DNA of 64,000 nucleotides from Monosporascus cannonballus (taxonomy: Eukaryota; Ascomycota; Sordariomycetes; Xylariales): assembly GCA_004154925.1 (NCBI GenBank), contig QJNS01000046.1, forward strand, positions 62,001 to 126,000. The letters run 5' to 3'. The notes under the pieces were generated by a model that ran no database searches, was not told the origin of the DNA, and was given only the letters and a program-made list of their open reading frames with translations. Positions 24,061-37,862 of the stretch are shown here, piece by piece. A program made the translations under genes and the position numbers. Positions within the stretch are counted from its first letter, which is position 1. Each line of letters opens with the position of its first letter.

Positions 24061-26038
24061 GAGATTAGGTCTTGATCAAAGTAAACGTGTTGTAAATTTA
24101 TGTAATTTGTATAATCTGGTCCTATATTACTTAGATTAATCAGATTACCTTAAAAAATAAGTTTTTTTGCCCGGAATTTAGCCACTACAAGCTTACGCTA
24201 GGTTCTAAAAATAACTCTTTTCGAGACAGATATCTCTGTTCCTATAATAGTTATAACAGTTATTAATAAAAAGATTTTTTTTACAAATATTAAGCATTTA
24301 TAATATATTTAATTCGTTTTTAGATATTTTTCGAATATAAAAACGTTTTCATTTAATAAAGTATTAAGTAAAGTTATTTTTTTCATATATTTAACAGCTT
24401 TCTATTTTATATATAGATGCTAAGTTTTAGCTTTTATTTTTATTTAATATTTATAATTATTTTAAATAAACTAATATAAGAATAAAACTTATAAGCATAC
24501 TAAATAATAGCCTTACATTGTAATTAGTATGTAATGCTTTTCAAATATGTTTTACGATTCAATATATTTATAACGTAACCCTTAGTTTAATTTTTTATTT
24601 TTTATTTATTTTATAGCGTAGTATATAAACTACAATTGGCCTCAGGGCGTTTGCTATTTAAGCGCGAACAGAAACTTCTAACGCACCTATCGTTAGAACT
24701 GCTGATATTTTGAATTATATAGTAAACTTGCCAGTTCTTTTTATTTCTTTACAGTAAGCTTCTTTTCTTTTTGAAAACATAAATTTCTTTAACTTTTGTT
24801 TCGTTATAATATTAAGGTATGCGGTGTGGAACAAACTTTGTCTTTATTTTCATAAATTTATAGTAAAATTAATTTTAATATTAATTCGTCCCTTCCGTAT
24901 ATTTCGATATTCTTTTAACACGAACGTGAAGTTAGTCTTAATTTACGTGTTTTTACCATTTTAAAATAAATTCTATTTTATGACATTATATACTAACTAC
25001 CTATTTAATTTAATAATTTTATATATAATATAGTAGTGCATGTACGTTTTCAATATTTACTTTATTTTCGCGTTTATTCACTTATAACGTCATCGTGTTA
25101 AGTAACTTATTGTAGTAATTTATTTACATTATAAAGCTTTACTAAAGTTATATATAAATATATTTTATTTTCGAATTATATCTACTAGTAATTTAAATAC
25201 ATTAACATCAACTTAAAAGTATATAGACCTTATATATTTGCAGTTATTATTTTTGTAAAATAAGAGAAGAAAATAAAAATATATTATTAGTTAATGATTA
25301 TATGAGTATTATTATAATAAAAATCTATGGAGATAGTTTTAATAATAATTATATAATACAATCATTGAAAAATAAATCAACTTTAAAATAATTTAATACT
25401 TGGTAACAGTTGTAATTCTTCGTATAATTTTCAAGTTATATTTTTATTTCTTACGATTATTATATTGTAATATTTTTACATATATATTTTTACGGTTACT
25501 TATTTTTTTTGTTATAATTTGAAATAACTTTTTATAAAACATTAAATATTATATATAATGTAATGCTGAATTTATTTTTATTATAATCTTATTTATTTAT
25601 ATTATTGGGTTAACTAATTCTCAGCGTTTTTAGTAAATAATAATATGATTGTTAATTGTAAATGTTTATAAATAACGAAATTATTATTTTACAAATACTT
25701 TAATAATAAGAAATTATCTAAGGATTTTATAATTTGTATAAATCTTAATGCAATAGAAATTTCCCTTAAATATATATTGACATTTTTATAATATATTTCA
25801 TAATACTTTAATGGTTTTTATCATTTTTTAAAAGTTAAAAAGGCGCAATATTTTGTAAAATATTGGTAAATAATAAAATGATTTCGTTAAACATTCTAAT
25901 ATACATTTAATGATATTTAATAATTTTAGAAAATATTATATTAGTTAAACATTTATATATTTGCTTTATTATATAAAAATTATAATTTGATCTATACTTA
26001 TTTTATTATAACTTAATATTATAATATATTTGAAACAT
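24060..26038. other. Extremely A+T-rich DNA
   Basis: No gene or repeat boundary recognised. It contains fewer CpG sites than the retroelements on either side. It may include unaligned 5' remains of the third family A copy near 24.1-24.4 kb. Confidence 0.5.
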
Positions 26039-26244
26039 TATAAGATAATGGATAGCTATGAGCTAGGTAAGGTGATCTCCCACCAGTAGCAGAACGTTTT
26101 TTAAGCAGTAAATGGATTAGGTTATTTCTATCTGGCGTTTCTTACTAGCTGCCAGATAATGGATTTATTTTAATAAGTGGGTCGGTGGCTAATTAGTAAC
26201 TGGTCGGTTACCAGCCTTATCTTTATAAAGGCTATATTTTTATA
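26039..26244 (-). repeat. Family E 3' LTR
   Basis: 206 bp, plus-strand ends TATAAGATAATGG and TATATTTTTATA. It pairs with 42,439-42,644, which has the less mutated ends TGTAAGATAATGG and TATATTCTCACA. Equal length and colinear similarity support the pair. Confidence 0.85.
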
Positions 26245-27242
26245 ATTATTTCCTTTTTTTAAATTATTAGTCTCTAATAATATTATTATTAATTTGATAT
26301 AACGCGTTTTGCTAATTTGGTTACGTATATTTTTTAATAATTCCTTATTATATTATATTATAAATAATTGCCGTAATAATTTATACGTACCATATTACGT
26401 AATTCATTATGTTCCGCCCAGTCTTTTATTATAATCCGTTCTTTAATCCCATTTTGTTTATCTTTTCTTTTCTTTTTCGCGTCTATATTTCTATTTTTTT
26501 TGCGTACGCGTTTCGTTTGGTCTCCCGTCCTTCTTTATTCTTATTTTGCCTTTTCCGTTTATTTCGCGTATAATTTCCGTTCGTTAAATTTTTTTCTTGT
26601 AAAACGTTCTAAAATAATAGTATTTTGATATTAATAAAGATTGGAATTTTCTTTAACTTTATCTTTTTAACGCTGATAGTTAAATAAATATTAATAGTAT
26701 TACGAACGGCAATAAGCTATATTATATTTACGTAATATAACGTTATTTTAATTACCGTATAGTTTGCGTTCAGATTCCGGGCGCCTTAAATTACGTCGTA
26801 ATTAATTACTATTACAAAGCCTTTCGCGCGGTAAGTAATTATTTTTAATTTTATTAATATCTTTATTTAAGTTCCATTTACATTCCGATTATTTTTAAAG
26901 ATATTACTTAAGTAATTTTTTAATTCGGTATCGATAATTAAAAGTTAATTAACGAATTCGAAAAAGTTCGTATTACGGATACTTAATACGAACATTTTAA
27001 CGTAATTACGATCGATCGTCGACTCGACTTTTTAATAAGGCCGAATTCGCCCTTAATGCGGTTATTATTAAGAAATATCGGTTTTTTAATATAGCGGAGG
27101 TCCATTTCCGATTATCCGTTATAATTTTAAAGGTTTAGTTTTAACGCCGTTTTTTAAGTTTATAAACTTAAGTTTATTTTATAAATCTTACGATTTTTTT
27201 CTTATTATTCCGCGGTTAATTCCCGATTAAATGCAATTTTAA

Positions 27243-27578
27243 GGTACCTTTATAAATAAGGCGATTTTCGAAAGCCGTTATACCGTTACGTTTTTTGTTT
27301 ACGAACATTTTCCGCCCGTTTTCCGATGTCTTAACGAAACTTTAATACTTATTAATAACCATAATTAGGAAACGGCTTTATCCGGCAAAACTATTACCAA
27401 ACTTAAATATGTTAAACGTTTTAAAAACGGCGCCTTATTTTCAACTAATAATAAGTTATATTCCGGTTATTTAGGCCCTATTTTTCGTAAGAAATGGGAC
27501 GTTCCTAAATCTTTTCCGGATTTTACGCCTAATAAATTTATTAACCATATCCGCCTTTTGTTATCGTATATTTCTTAA
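27243..27578 (+). pseudogene. Antisense ORF in family E 3' region
   Basis: A 111-codon plus-strand frame with one internal TAG (27,366) in sequence where the sense strand is otherwise broken. It reads as plausible protein (for example VYEHFPPVFRCLNETLI and GYLGPIFRKKWDVPKSFPDF). It lies between the chromodomain and the 3' LTR, opposite to pol. A further open stretch in another frame upstream (26.95-27.15 kb) may be part of the same gene after a frameshift or intron. No family recognised. Confidence 0.45.
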
Positions 27579-27899
27579 TCGTTTTCTGATATTCCTATAT
27601 TAATTTCCTTAATACACCTATTAAAAGCTAATTAACTTAAATTTTAATAATTAAATACAAAATTTTGTTTTCGAAATAAAAATTCGATTTTTTTTACTTT
27701 ATTTCATGGTTTTTAACAGGTATACCATAAAGTAATTGGCCAAAAATTTAAGAATAATTATATAATTAGGTAATATTTTAATTTGCTTAAAATTAATTTT
27801 TTGTAATTCTTATAAGTATCAATTAACCAGTTTTTAATCGGATTATTATTGCTATACGGTCTTTAAGTTGTTTTATTTTCTATATACGTATTGAAAAAT

Positions 27900-29040
27900 G
27901 TTTCATAATGCTATAATATTTTCAATACGTATTCGAAATACTTTTAAAGCTTTTATATATTATATTTGGCGGGCCAGCCTTTTTATTTAATTAGATATTC
28001 GCGGTATCCCTGGTTATCTCGGTAACTGATAATATTTTTCATTATTTATTTTTTCTATTTTTTATTAGGTCCGGTAATATTATTTTAAGGTCGCCCGATT
28101 TCAGAGTATATTACTGTTTTAATAAGGATATTAAATATATATCATATATCTGTTAATATTTAATAAAAATAATTACTTTATATACTTGGAACCTTATTTA
28201 TTCTTTAATCGTAATTCGAATATAAATATATACGAACTTTTTATTTTTGAATTTAAAGTTTTTAATTAATAAATTTACTTATTGCTTTAATTAGAATTCT
28301 ATATGTATATAGCGGTAATTATAATATTTTTTGGTTATCGTTATTTTTTCCTAATATGTCATATTATTTAACGTATAGCCGCCATTTTCTGGAGATATTT
28401 CTTAATTTCTTAAATTTATCCCTTATACTTTTATAAGATATATTTTACTATTCTTAAATAATATCCATATAAGATTTCGAACGGAATACGTCCGGTAAAT
28501 ACGTTTTGCATATTATTATATACGAATTTCTTATTTCGTAATAACCTTATTTAATTATTTTAATATTTATTAACGTAATTACGGAAATAATGTGCTAAAG
28601 TTTAATATGTATATTCCATTTGTTTATCGGTTTACCGATAGTAAACGATTAATATTTACCGTTTTATTTTTTACTTTTTGCAAAATTCTACCTAGAAGTA
28701 ATTTATTATTAACTTATTTTTATCGTTAATAATTTTAATTAATATTCTAAATTTGTATTCCACTATATCGTAAAATAATGGGGTTAATTCGGTTATAATT
28801 AAGGTTTTAACGGTAAAAATAAATAATTTTATTTTCGTAAAACAGTCGACGATTACCAGGATTATATCGTATTTTAGCCTGTTTAAACTTAGGCTTCTAT
28901 GAACTTTTATAATAAAATTTAACGAAACTTTTGAAAGGGGTTATTTAAATAACGGTAAAGGCTATAACTGTCTATATACTTTGTAATATAACTTTATTAT
29001 GCCCTAGTATTTCGTATATTGTTTGGCATATTTTCGGATA
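27900..29040 (-). pseudogene. Family E integrase core and chromodomain
   Basis: Minus strand 29.0-28.5 kb reads as a Ty3/gypsy integrase core, with KYDIILVIVDCFTKIKLFIF followed by the linker and second-acid region. At 28,025-27,955 a chromodomain is visible: GYREYLIK, stop, KGWPAKYNI, stop, where both stops sit at the conserved Trp positions (TGG changed to TAA). Chromodomains in such elements direct integration to heterochromatin. Interrupted at 29,047 by element B1. Confidence 0.75.
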
Positions 29041-29047
29041 TCGTTTA

Positions 29048-29197
29048 TGTTACGGCGCTATACATCTCTTGGGTTTCTGGAAGATATTCTGTTGTTGTAC
29101 GAGGAAAAAAGAAAAAAGCTATCTAATAAGGGCGTAACGCTTGTATATATATAGCGAAACGGCGGCTTAAATAAACCGCTTTATTAATGCCGTAATA
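29048..29197 (-). repeat. B1 3' LTR
   Basis: 150 bp, colinear with 36,282-36,431 and with 52,710-52,847. Internal landmark GGGTTTCTGGAAGATATTCT is identical in both B1 LTRs. Confidence 0.9.
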
Positions 29198-29895
29198 ATA
29201 ACCCTATCATTTAAGGTAATTGTCCTTAATTGTATAAAAAGAAAAATAAAAAATATAAATATTTTTCCCGGATTTAAACATTAATTAATTAATGGCGTAC
29301 TAAGTATTGCAAAACGTCGTAACATTAATATAACGTACGCGCGATATAGCCGAAATGGGGCCGCGCTAATGGCCGGATGGCAGGATGCCGTATAAAAAGT
29401 GCATAACGTTAGTTCCAATACGGAAATGGTAATATCGTCGTACGGAATATTATTAACTTAATTGGATTTTGCCGTATACCTGCCTTTACCGCTTTCGCGA
29501 TATAAATACCAGGTTTTTCCCTTGCTTTTATTTTTTATGTTTCCCTTATTTTTACGATATTTCTTTATTTCCCGTTTTGCAATTTTTTTTTCGTTATCGT
29601 AACGATACTTTCCTGGCTTTATATTATTTACGTAATACCTATTTACGTAAAACGGTTATATATAATTTATTTTAAATATATCCTTTTTAATTATAATCCC
29701 GATACTAAAATAATATTTTTTTTATTATCGTTTCGCGTTAGCTGTAATAGCAAAATATATATTTTGCATTAAACGCCGAAAGGTATATTAATTAATAAAT
29801 TATACGCGTGGTAATATTAGCGTTATATTTACGGGATACTATTATTATGTTAAATTTTTGACGTATAGCCGGTAAAAGGCGTCGAGCGCAATTCC

Positions 29896-30123
29896 CTAAA
29901 TTTGGACATTTTTTTTTACTAGGTGGATTTTTACTTCGACGTTAACCGCGATAACGATAACGAAACGATCCTTGACGACGACGGCGACAAAACGTATACG
30001 TATCCTAACGGTTTTCGTCGAGAACTTTACCGGGCGGTATTCCAATTTTGTACCACCTTCGAAACGGCCGAAAAAACCTACCATATAACGCTCGGTATAA
30101 CGGGCGTAAAGAAAAAAAATTAA
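29896..30123 (+). pseudogene. Conserved antisense open frame in family B 3' region
   Basis: Plus-strand frame from about 29,923 (GTG, no ATG) encoding an acidic N-terminal part (DFYFDVNRDNDNE) and GFRRELYRAVFQF. The equivalent stretch of the second family B copy (53,559-53,757) is also free of stops over about 66 codons and keeps the same pattern with mostly D/N and similar substitutions. It lies between integrase and the 3' LTR, opposite to pol. Local sequence is less A+T-rich than the rest of B1. Unknown function. Confidence 0.4.
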
Positions 30124-31755
30124 TATTATCCTTGAATTATAATTATACCTTTAACATTATATGCAAAAAAACAAAATTAATTATTTCGCATAAGTTGCTG
30201 TTTTGTAAACATTAATATAAATTTATAATTTTTATTCCGTAAATAATGTCGTCAATATATTAAAACGCATTTTCCCTAATAAAGTAATATTAATTTTATA
30301 ATAATAAGGCGATATTTAAATTATTATTTAAAAAATAATTAAATATTACATAATTATTAATAACGAAAAATATTAATTATAAACGTTAATTAAACGTATT
30401 TTCCGTAATAAAATATATATTATTATTATTATAATTTTGGGTTTCGGTTACATAAATATTAATATTATAATATTTTTTTTATATTTTATAATATTTATTT
30501 ATTACGTTATTATCGTAATGCCAAATTTCCGTTTAAAATTAAATTATCCCGTATTACGTAATTTTTATAATAACGTACCGTTATTTGGCCGCCGGTTTTT
30601 TATAATTCGATTATTTATAACGTTAAAAATATTAATAATTAATTTTATTAATTTTAATATAATATAAGTTTTATCGTAACGTTATTACGGCGTCAATTTA
30701 ATAAAATATTTTTTATATATATTTCGTATTTAGGCTTATAATTATTTCGATAATATTTGATATTAATGAAGTAACCTAAATTAATTAAAATTATATTTAT
30801 AAAATTTAATTATATTAAAATCGTATTTTTTAAAATTTGTAACTAATTTATAAATAAGGCGGTATAATTATAATTATTTAACCATATATTTAAAACCGTA
30901 TTTAATATTTTTAAAATTTAGGATTTTTTCAAAATATTATTTAACGTTTTTTATATTATCTGTATTTATAACGATAACGCTTTCGGCTCAAATATCCCAT
31001 TTCCCGTTTATTAATATTTTATTTTCAAAAATTTGATTTATAATATTAAATTAATAAAAGATGGAAAATTAAGAATAATTTATATTATATCGGTAAATTT
31101 ACGGCTATAGCGTGAAAATATATTTTAATAATAGCGAAAAAGCTTATTTATTTATTATTAAACTTATTATTAAGCCGTTTTAATTTTATATAATATATAT
31201 TAATTTAAATCCATTTCTTTTACAAACGTACCGACATTGTTACGGTATTAATTAACTTATTTTACGTATTGATTTTACGCTATTGCTATTAATGCTTTAT
31301 TCCTTTTTAAAATTCGTTTTAATTTGCCCATATAATTTATCGCCTTAATATACCTTTCTTCTTACGCAAATATTTTAGGAATTTCGGAAGGTCGTTACGG
31401 TTCCGTACTTATAATAAGGTAAAAACCATAATTAGTAAAAAACGACAAAACGTTAATAATTTCGAATACGTAATTATTATTAATAAATTCGGCTAAAAAA
31501 AACTAATTTATTTATTCGTTTTAATAAAATAAATAATAACCCCGTAAATAGTACTTTATTATTATATTAATAATTTCCGTTTAATTATCAGTTTAAAAAT
31601 AATAAATTATTAAAATACGAAATATAATATTTAAATATTGGTTTAATTTTTTTTCAAAATATTATAATAAATTATATGCCGTAATCCGATATAATTATGG
31701 TTAAAATACTATATAGGCGGCATATATCTGAACCAAAAACCGGTAAAAAAAGTAA

Positions 31756-31989
31756 TTACAAATATATTTGTAATAACGATAAAATAACGTATTTTATAAA
31801 TTTATTAATTATTATAAAAACGTATTTATAAATATATCCGAATTTTTTATAAAAAGAAAAAAAACCGACGTAATTTACGGAAATATCGTTCCATAAGCAT
31901 AACGGAACGGGTAAAGGGTCGAAAAAGCCCGTCGGCGAAATTTCGGAAGTTTTAATACGGTGGCACAAATAATAGCTTAATATAAACAT
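31756..31989 (-). pseudogene. B1 integrase fragment
   Basis: Longest open piece of the integrase: CHRIKTSEISPTG, then PLPVPLCLWNDISVNYVG, then YKYVFIIINKFIKYVI. These match the Ty3/gypsy integrase zinc-finger end (Cys), the PLP-x-P linker, the W-x-DIS-x-D box and the D-R-x-TK box. The first catalytic Asp is Asn here (ISVNYVG) and the Asp of the DR-x-TK box is also Asn, both G to A on the coding strand. Inactive. Confidence 0.75.
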
Positions 31990-33142
31990 AATTATATCCC
32001 GTAATAAATTATATATTTTAAAACGTTTTAAGTAATCCGTAAACGTTATATCATAATTGCGGTATAATATTTATAATTTCGAAGCTTTATCGTTTAATAT
32101 AAACAATTTATCTTTAATATAAATACGTCCTTATACCGTTTTATAATCGGCTTTCGTAATTTTAAACGCTTTACGGATATTTAATTTAAACCGCCTATAA
32201 ATTAAGTTTACGAACGCCATTAAAATATTATTAATTAATATGGATAACTTATAAATATTATCGATTAATATATTGATTAATTAATTAACGTTTATAACAT
32301 ATACTTTAAAAAAAGTGTTTTATCGTTCGGATAAAAATATTATTCGATATCGGTATATTATTTTATTATTAGTTATATTTTGGCGGTCCGCAAATTAAAT
32401 ATTAAGCTGGCGTAATAATACGTCCGGGATTATAACCTTTTTTCCTGGTTAATAAAGTATTTAATACCGGAAATTGTTAAAGAATTTAAATTAGTAAATT
32501 TGACGTTAATTTAAAAGTTTTATAATAACGAAATATTATAAAATTTTATAATTAATAATAACTTATACGGGTTTTTCGGCCCTTTATAATTCCGGGTATT
32601 ATTTTTCGAAAATTTTAATAATAATTAACAATTTTTTATTATAAATTTAGCAATTATATTTTGTTAAATTATATTTTATTAAAAAAAAGCGCTAAGCCGT
32701 AAAAAGTTTAACGTATCGTAATGCGAAAATATTCCTTTTAACGTTTAATCAAAAATCTTAATTTTTAAAATTATTTTATACTAAAAGTCGTAATATAATA
32801 AAATTAATACCGTAAAAAAGGCGTTTTTAAAGCGTTAAAAAGCCGTTACGGCATTTTTCGTTAAAAAGTTTAACTATTTCGCTTTATTTATTAAAATAAT
32901 TAAAGATTTCGTAGTTAACGAAAAACCTTTTATAAATTACCAGTAAAAATTTGCGAAACCGAAAAAACGTTATAATTCTTATAATGTTCCGGGGATTTTT
33001 TATTATTAAATAATTGTAATTTTTTTAAAATCTATAATAATATTATCGGTAAAGATTATTAAATTTAAATAACATATTTTTGTTGCGTTAGATTTGCATT
33101 TCCGGATATTAATCGTTAATTCCGTATTTATAAAATGACGGA

Positions 33143-33625
33143 TTATTTAATATATATTATATTTATGGTTTTTTTGCTTTTGTTATAAATCAACATATTA
33201 TTAAAATAAATTATAATATATTTATTTAAAACTTCGAATAATATATAATTAATATAATACAAAAACCAATTCGAGATATTTATTATATTAAAATTTATAA
33301 TAAAATATTTAAATAACCGGAATCGGATTATAAAAGTTATTTTTTTTTTGTTTTTAAAAGTAATACGTAAATAATTAAAGGTAATAATAATATTAAATTT
33401 CGTAAATACCTGCGTTAAGTAAAAGGCGTCCAGGGTTTCCCGGATTAAGGGGATAAAATAACGGTTTTTTATCGTAACATTATTAAAACCGCAATAATTA
33501 ATATAAATACGTATTTTATTTTCCCGCTTTTTTGCGAATAAAATAAAAGCTGTTATTAAAAATTTATTAAAGCAAATAAAACCTTTTTTTAAATAATTAT
33601 TAATATATTTCCGTATTGCCAGCAA
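33143..33625 (-). pseudogene. B1 reverse transcriptase fragment
   Basis: 160-codon open stretch. Motifs in order: NNYLKKGFI, INYCGFNNVTIKNRYFIPLI (fingers), VFTKFNIIITFN (first catalytic block, Asp to Asn), FNIINISNWF, and YFNNMLIY in place of Y-x-DD. All three catalytic aspartates are therefore changed to Asn by transitions. Unusually long open frame for this region, because many changes here happened to be missense. Confidence 0.8.
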
Positions 33626-36281
33626 TTTATAAGGGGATATAACCTTTTCGTAACTATATAATGGCGTTTAGCCTGGGAATAACTTAATTTTATAGTTAAA
33701 AAATTGATATAATAGGAAAAAGTCGGTATTATAAAAGATAAACGTTTTCGTTAAGTTATAATACTTAAGTAATAACTTTTTTAAAATCTCGGTTATTATT
33801 ACCAATAGTTTACCGTCGAAATACTTTTATATATTTTTTTCGGTTAGGCCGTATAATTAAGGCGTTTTGGTTATTTATTTATAAAAAGCTTATAATTTAA
33901 ACGGAATAATATCCGGATCGATATAATTATTTTAAATAAAAATATTATGTAAAACCGTAATAAACGTTAATAATATTATTTTGTTTACAGATAACAATTA
34001 GAAAAGTAAAATAACGATTTTACGTAATATATTTATAAAGGCAAAAAATTTAATTAAAGGCATAAAATTTATTATTATATTTTTTATATAATAAAACGTT
34101 AAGAAATTAATAACGCGGAATAATCGTACCGTTACGGATACGATATTAAAATAAGGTAAAAGGATTAAAAAGGTAAAAGGTAATTTGGCCGAAAACGGGA
34201 AAGCTGGAAGTTCCCATACCGTTTCGTTATTTATGCGTATTGTCCCTATTATTTAATCGATTGACGGATTATATTTTCAAAATTAAAATAACACGAAAAT
34301 AACGTTAAGATTATTTAAGGATTATTGGCAAAAGGTAAGGTTCTCCGTAACGGAACTTATACGGAATTATACCGTATAGGCCGTCATAACCGAACTAGTT
34401 ATAATTTTATTTATTAATTTAAATTAATAAAATTAAAAGTTTATATAATAAAGGATATTATTTTGGCGCGTAAAATTATTATTAATAAATTTATAACCGA
34501 ATATCCGTCATTTATCATAAATTATACCGGTAATACCGTATTGTCGTTAAATTACAAATAAAACGAACGAAAAAAATATATTAAAACTTATATGACGCAT
34601 ATATAAATTTAATTTATTATTATTTTAATAATTTAATAAATACTTTTAATACTAATTTATTTTAAAAATTAAGTGTTTCCTTATTATGCCGTATTAATAT
34701 TTAATTACGGCATTATAAACATTACGTTAATCGTTATAAGTTACGGGCGCCGGTTAAAACATATAAAAAAATAATATTTTTCCTTTTTGCAATATATATA
34801 AAAGTTTAGTTTATACCGGCGTTATTTTTTTTCGGTTAAAAGGGGGCGGGGCCCGGTAATTTTGGTTATTACCGTATTTAGCTGCATAGGTTCGGACCCG
34901 GAAAACGCCGGGGCGTTCGGCGAACGTTACGGTATCGTTTTATTAGCGGTTTGGCTTTTGGCCATACGTTTGCGGAATGTTCGATTTGTTATATTATTAA
35001 AAAGGTTTTTAAAAAACCGTATTTACTTTTGATCGTTTTCGGAGGTAAGGCGTTATATTTGCGGAACGAAACTTTCCTAAAATGCCCCGTTAACTTTTTA
35101 ATATAATATAATAATACGTAAAGCTGGCGGATGCCGGCTTTAATCGGCTAGGCGTATAAAATTACCGATAAAATCGGAAAATATTATTAAACCTTATTCC
35201 AAAACTTAAATATTCTTATAGGCCTAAGTTAATATACTAATAATAATATAAATTTAATTTAAAAATAAAAATATATTATTTATATCCCGTTATTTTTACG
35301 GTTATATTTTAAGATTTATAAATTATATTATTATATTATTAACCTTATTACGTATACGCGAATAAATATTACCTTAAAGCCGTTAAATTATATATATAAT
35401 ACGGTTTACGGTCAAAAAATAAACGTTTCGATTAATCGCAAACTTTAAACGTATTAAAAAATATTAGTTAATTTATTCCTTTTAACGGACTATCGAATCC
35501 TTAATATTACTTTTAAATATAAACGGTTTAAAACCATAAAAACAGTAATTATCCGTTATTTCGAAAAAAGTATATCATAAGTTCGTTAAAGGTTAAGTAA
35601 CGCCGGATTATAAATTTATTTTAAAAAAATATTAACAAATGGCGAAAATATACCTTTTATAATTATAATTTATTATAACAATTATTTTGCGGTAATTAAA
35701 CGTTTTTGTAAATAAACATCTTTAAAAGTAAATTATTTCGTTTATCGTAACGATTATTTTATAATTGCGAAACGTTTTCGAAATTAATATCATTCGGTTA
35801 TAACTTAATCCGTAATAATTGGGCGGTTCTAAAACTGGCGGTTTTCATATAATAATTATTTTATGTTCGTAAATTATTTCTTAATTTAAATATTTTCGTA
35901 TTTTAAGCGTTAATAAATTTCCTTAAAATTCGCGAAAATATCCCTAAATATTTTCTAAAGGTATTCGTATTATTTAAAAAAGCGCCTTAACGGCATAAAA
36001 TCGTAAATAAACCGTATTATGGCGGCAGTTAAGTAAAGCAATTCCTAAAAAAAATACCCTGGAATTCGTAAGTCGAAAAAATAACATTACGTTATTACTT
36101 TGTTTATATTTAAAAGTAGGCATATTAATACCCGTATTATTTTTTTTAGGGGTCGGGAGATTTGGGAACGTTATAACGAAATAATAACGTAATAACGGCG
36201 GACCTGGGGCGCGGTATAAGCGGTGTTATAACGAGGTTATATAAGCTGCTATAAAGTTTGTTTTTTGAAAATGTAACAAAT

Positions 36282-36431
36282 TATTACGGCGTTATACGTT
36301 TTTTGGGTTTCTGGAAGATATTCTGTTATTGTATGAGGAAAAAAGAAGAAAGTTATCTAGTAAGCGCGTAACGCTTATATATATATAGCGAAACGGCGGC
36401 TTAAATAAGCCGCTTTGCTTATACCGTAATA
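36282..36431 (-). repeat. B1 5' LTR
   Basis: 150 bp, begins TATTACGGCG (RIPed TGTTACGGCG) and ends ACCGTAATA. Followed at once by GTTTA, the target duplication. Confidence 0.9.
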
Positions 36432-37862
36432 GTTTATTATATTTTTCTAATAAAAGTTTTTCGTTATTAATTTTAACGTATAGACATAATTTATATATTT
36501 TGTTTTTAGATTTTTATAATATTAATTATTTAGTTATTTTTATAAAACGCTTAACGAAGGGATTACGAATTTATTCTAATAATATAAAACCTTATATAGG
36601 TTTAGGAAATATTTCTCTTTTATTTCGGCTTAACTGTTAATTATTTATATTAATTTTATAATATTTAAATATTTAATTTGAAATTTTGGAACCTGATCGT
36701 AAAAGTATCGGTAAATTTTCGGCTATAGTATTATTTCGTTTTTAACTTTTTTTTATTTACGAACGTAATACGTATTAATTATAAATAATAATTTTAGTAT
36801 TAATTTTATTTTTTTTTTACAAAATTTTCGAAATCCGATCGTAATACGGTTGTAATTTGCGGTTGTTATTATTTAGTTATTAATCGTATTATTATTATAA
36901 TTCGTATTTATATTACTATTCGTAAGTAATACGTTCGGCAAATGCATAATTTTTTGCTTTCTTTTATTTTCGAAAACTTTTTACAATTGTACAACGAAAG
37001 TTTTCCGCTTTTTTACGAGGATAATAATTATTTGAATTTCCGCCACCTGAAATCTGTCTGGAAATTTAGTAATAAACGAATTTTGCGTTATTTTTATAAA
37101 AATTTTTGCTTTTTTATAATACTTTAAATCGCGTTATACATTTATAATTCTTTTCCGTACGTTTTGGGGTATGATATTTGTAAATCCGAATTTTTTGAAT
37201 AACGTAAGGATTACGTTTTTATATGGGATTTCTTTTAATATATAATCCGAGCGTTTAAATAATTTATTCGCCAGATTAACGGCGCCCGGTTAATATTGGA
37301 TTTCAAAATCAAATTACGTAAGGCGATAAATTTATCGGGCCAATTTTCTTTTAAGGTTACGCGCCGGCGCCTTTATTATATCCTTTAGCGCTATATAATC
37401 AATAAATATTCGGAAACTTTTTTCCCGTACCCTTAAGGCATTGCTGTTAATATTTTAAGCTTTTTATAACCGTTAATAATTTTTGTTATTTTATAGCTTA
37501 AAAATTTTAATTAAACTTAATTTTCACGATTAATATATATTTAAGCGTTAATGTTTTTGGTATTTTTATAAAAATATTTTTCATATAACTTTTACCGCGG
37601 CGTTTATTTTAACCTTAATATTTTTAGCGTTATTCTAATATCGAAAAATAATCACCAACTAAAAAATATTTTATAAATATCGGAACGCCTTTTTAATTTT
37701 TTCGAGTTACTGGAATTTTGCTGTTTTTCTTTTATTTTGCGCCCCTTTTAAAAACCTAATAATAAATTCGGTAATATTTAAGTAATAAGCGATAAATTTT
37801 CGGTAAAAGTTTGCGGATCCCAAAAAAATTTAAAACTATAAATTACCTTTATCTTTAACGTA

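Larger units (their letters stand above)
29048..36431 (-). mobile_element. Element B1: complete Ty3/gypsy retroelement in family E
   Basis: 7,384 bp with 150-bp LTRs (29,048-29,197 and 36,282-36,431) and a perfect 5-bp target duplication GTTTA (29,043-29,047; 36,432-36,436). Coding is on the minus strand: reverse transcriptase 33.6-33.1 kb, integrase 32.2-31.75 kb. The LTR ends are TGTTACGGCG and GCCGTAATA. All frames are RIP-damaged. A second copy begins at 52,710. B1 cannot move, but its boundaries are unambiguous. Confidence 0.92.
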
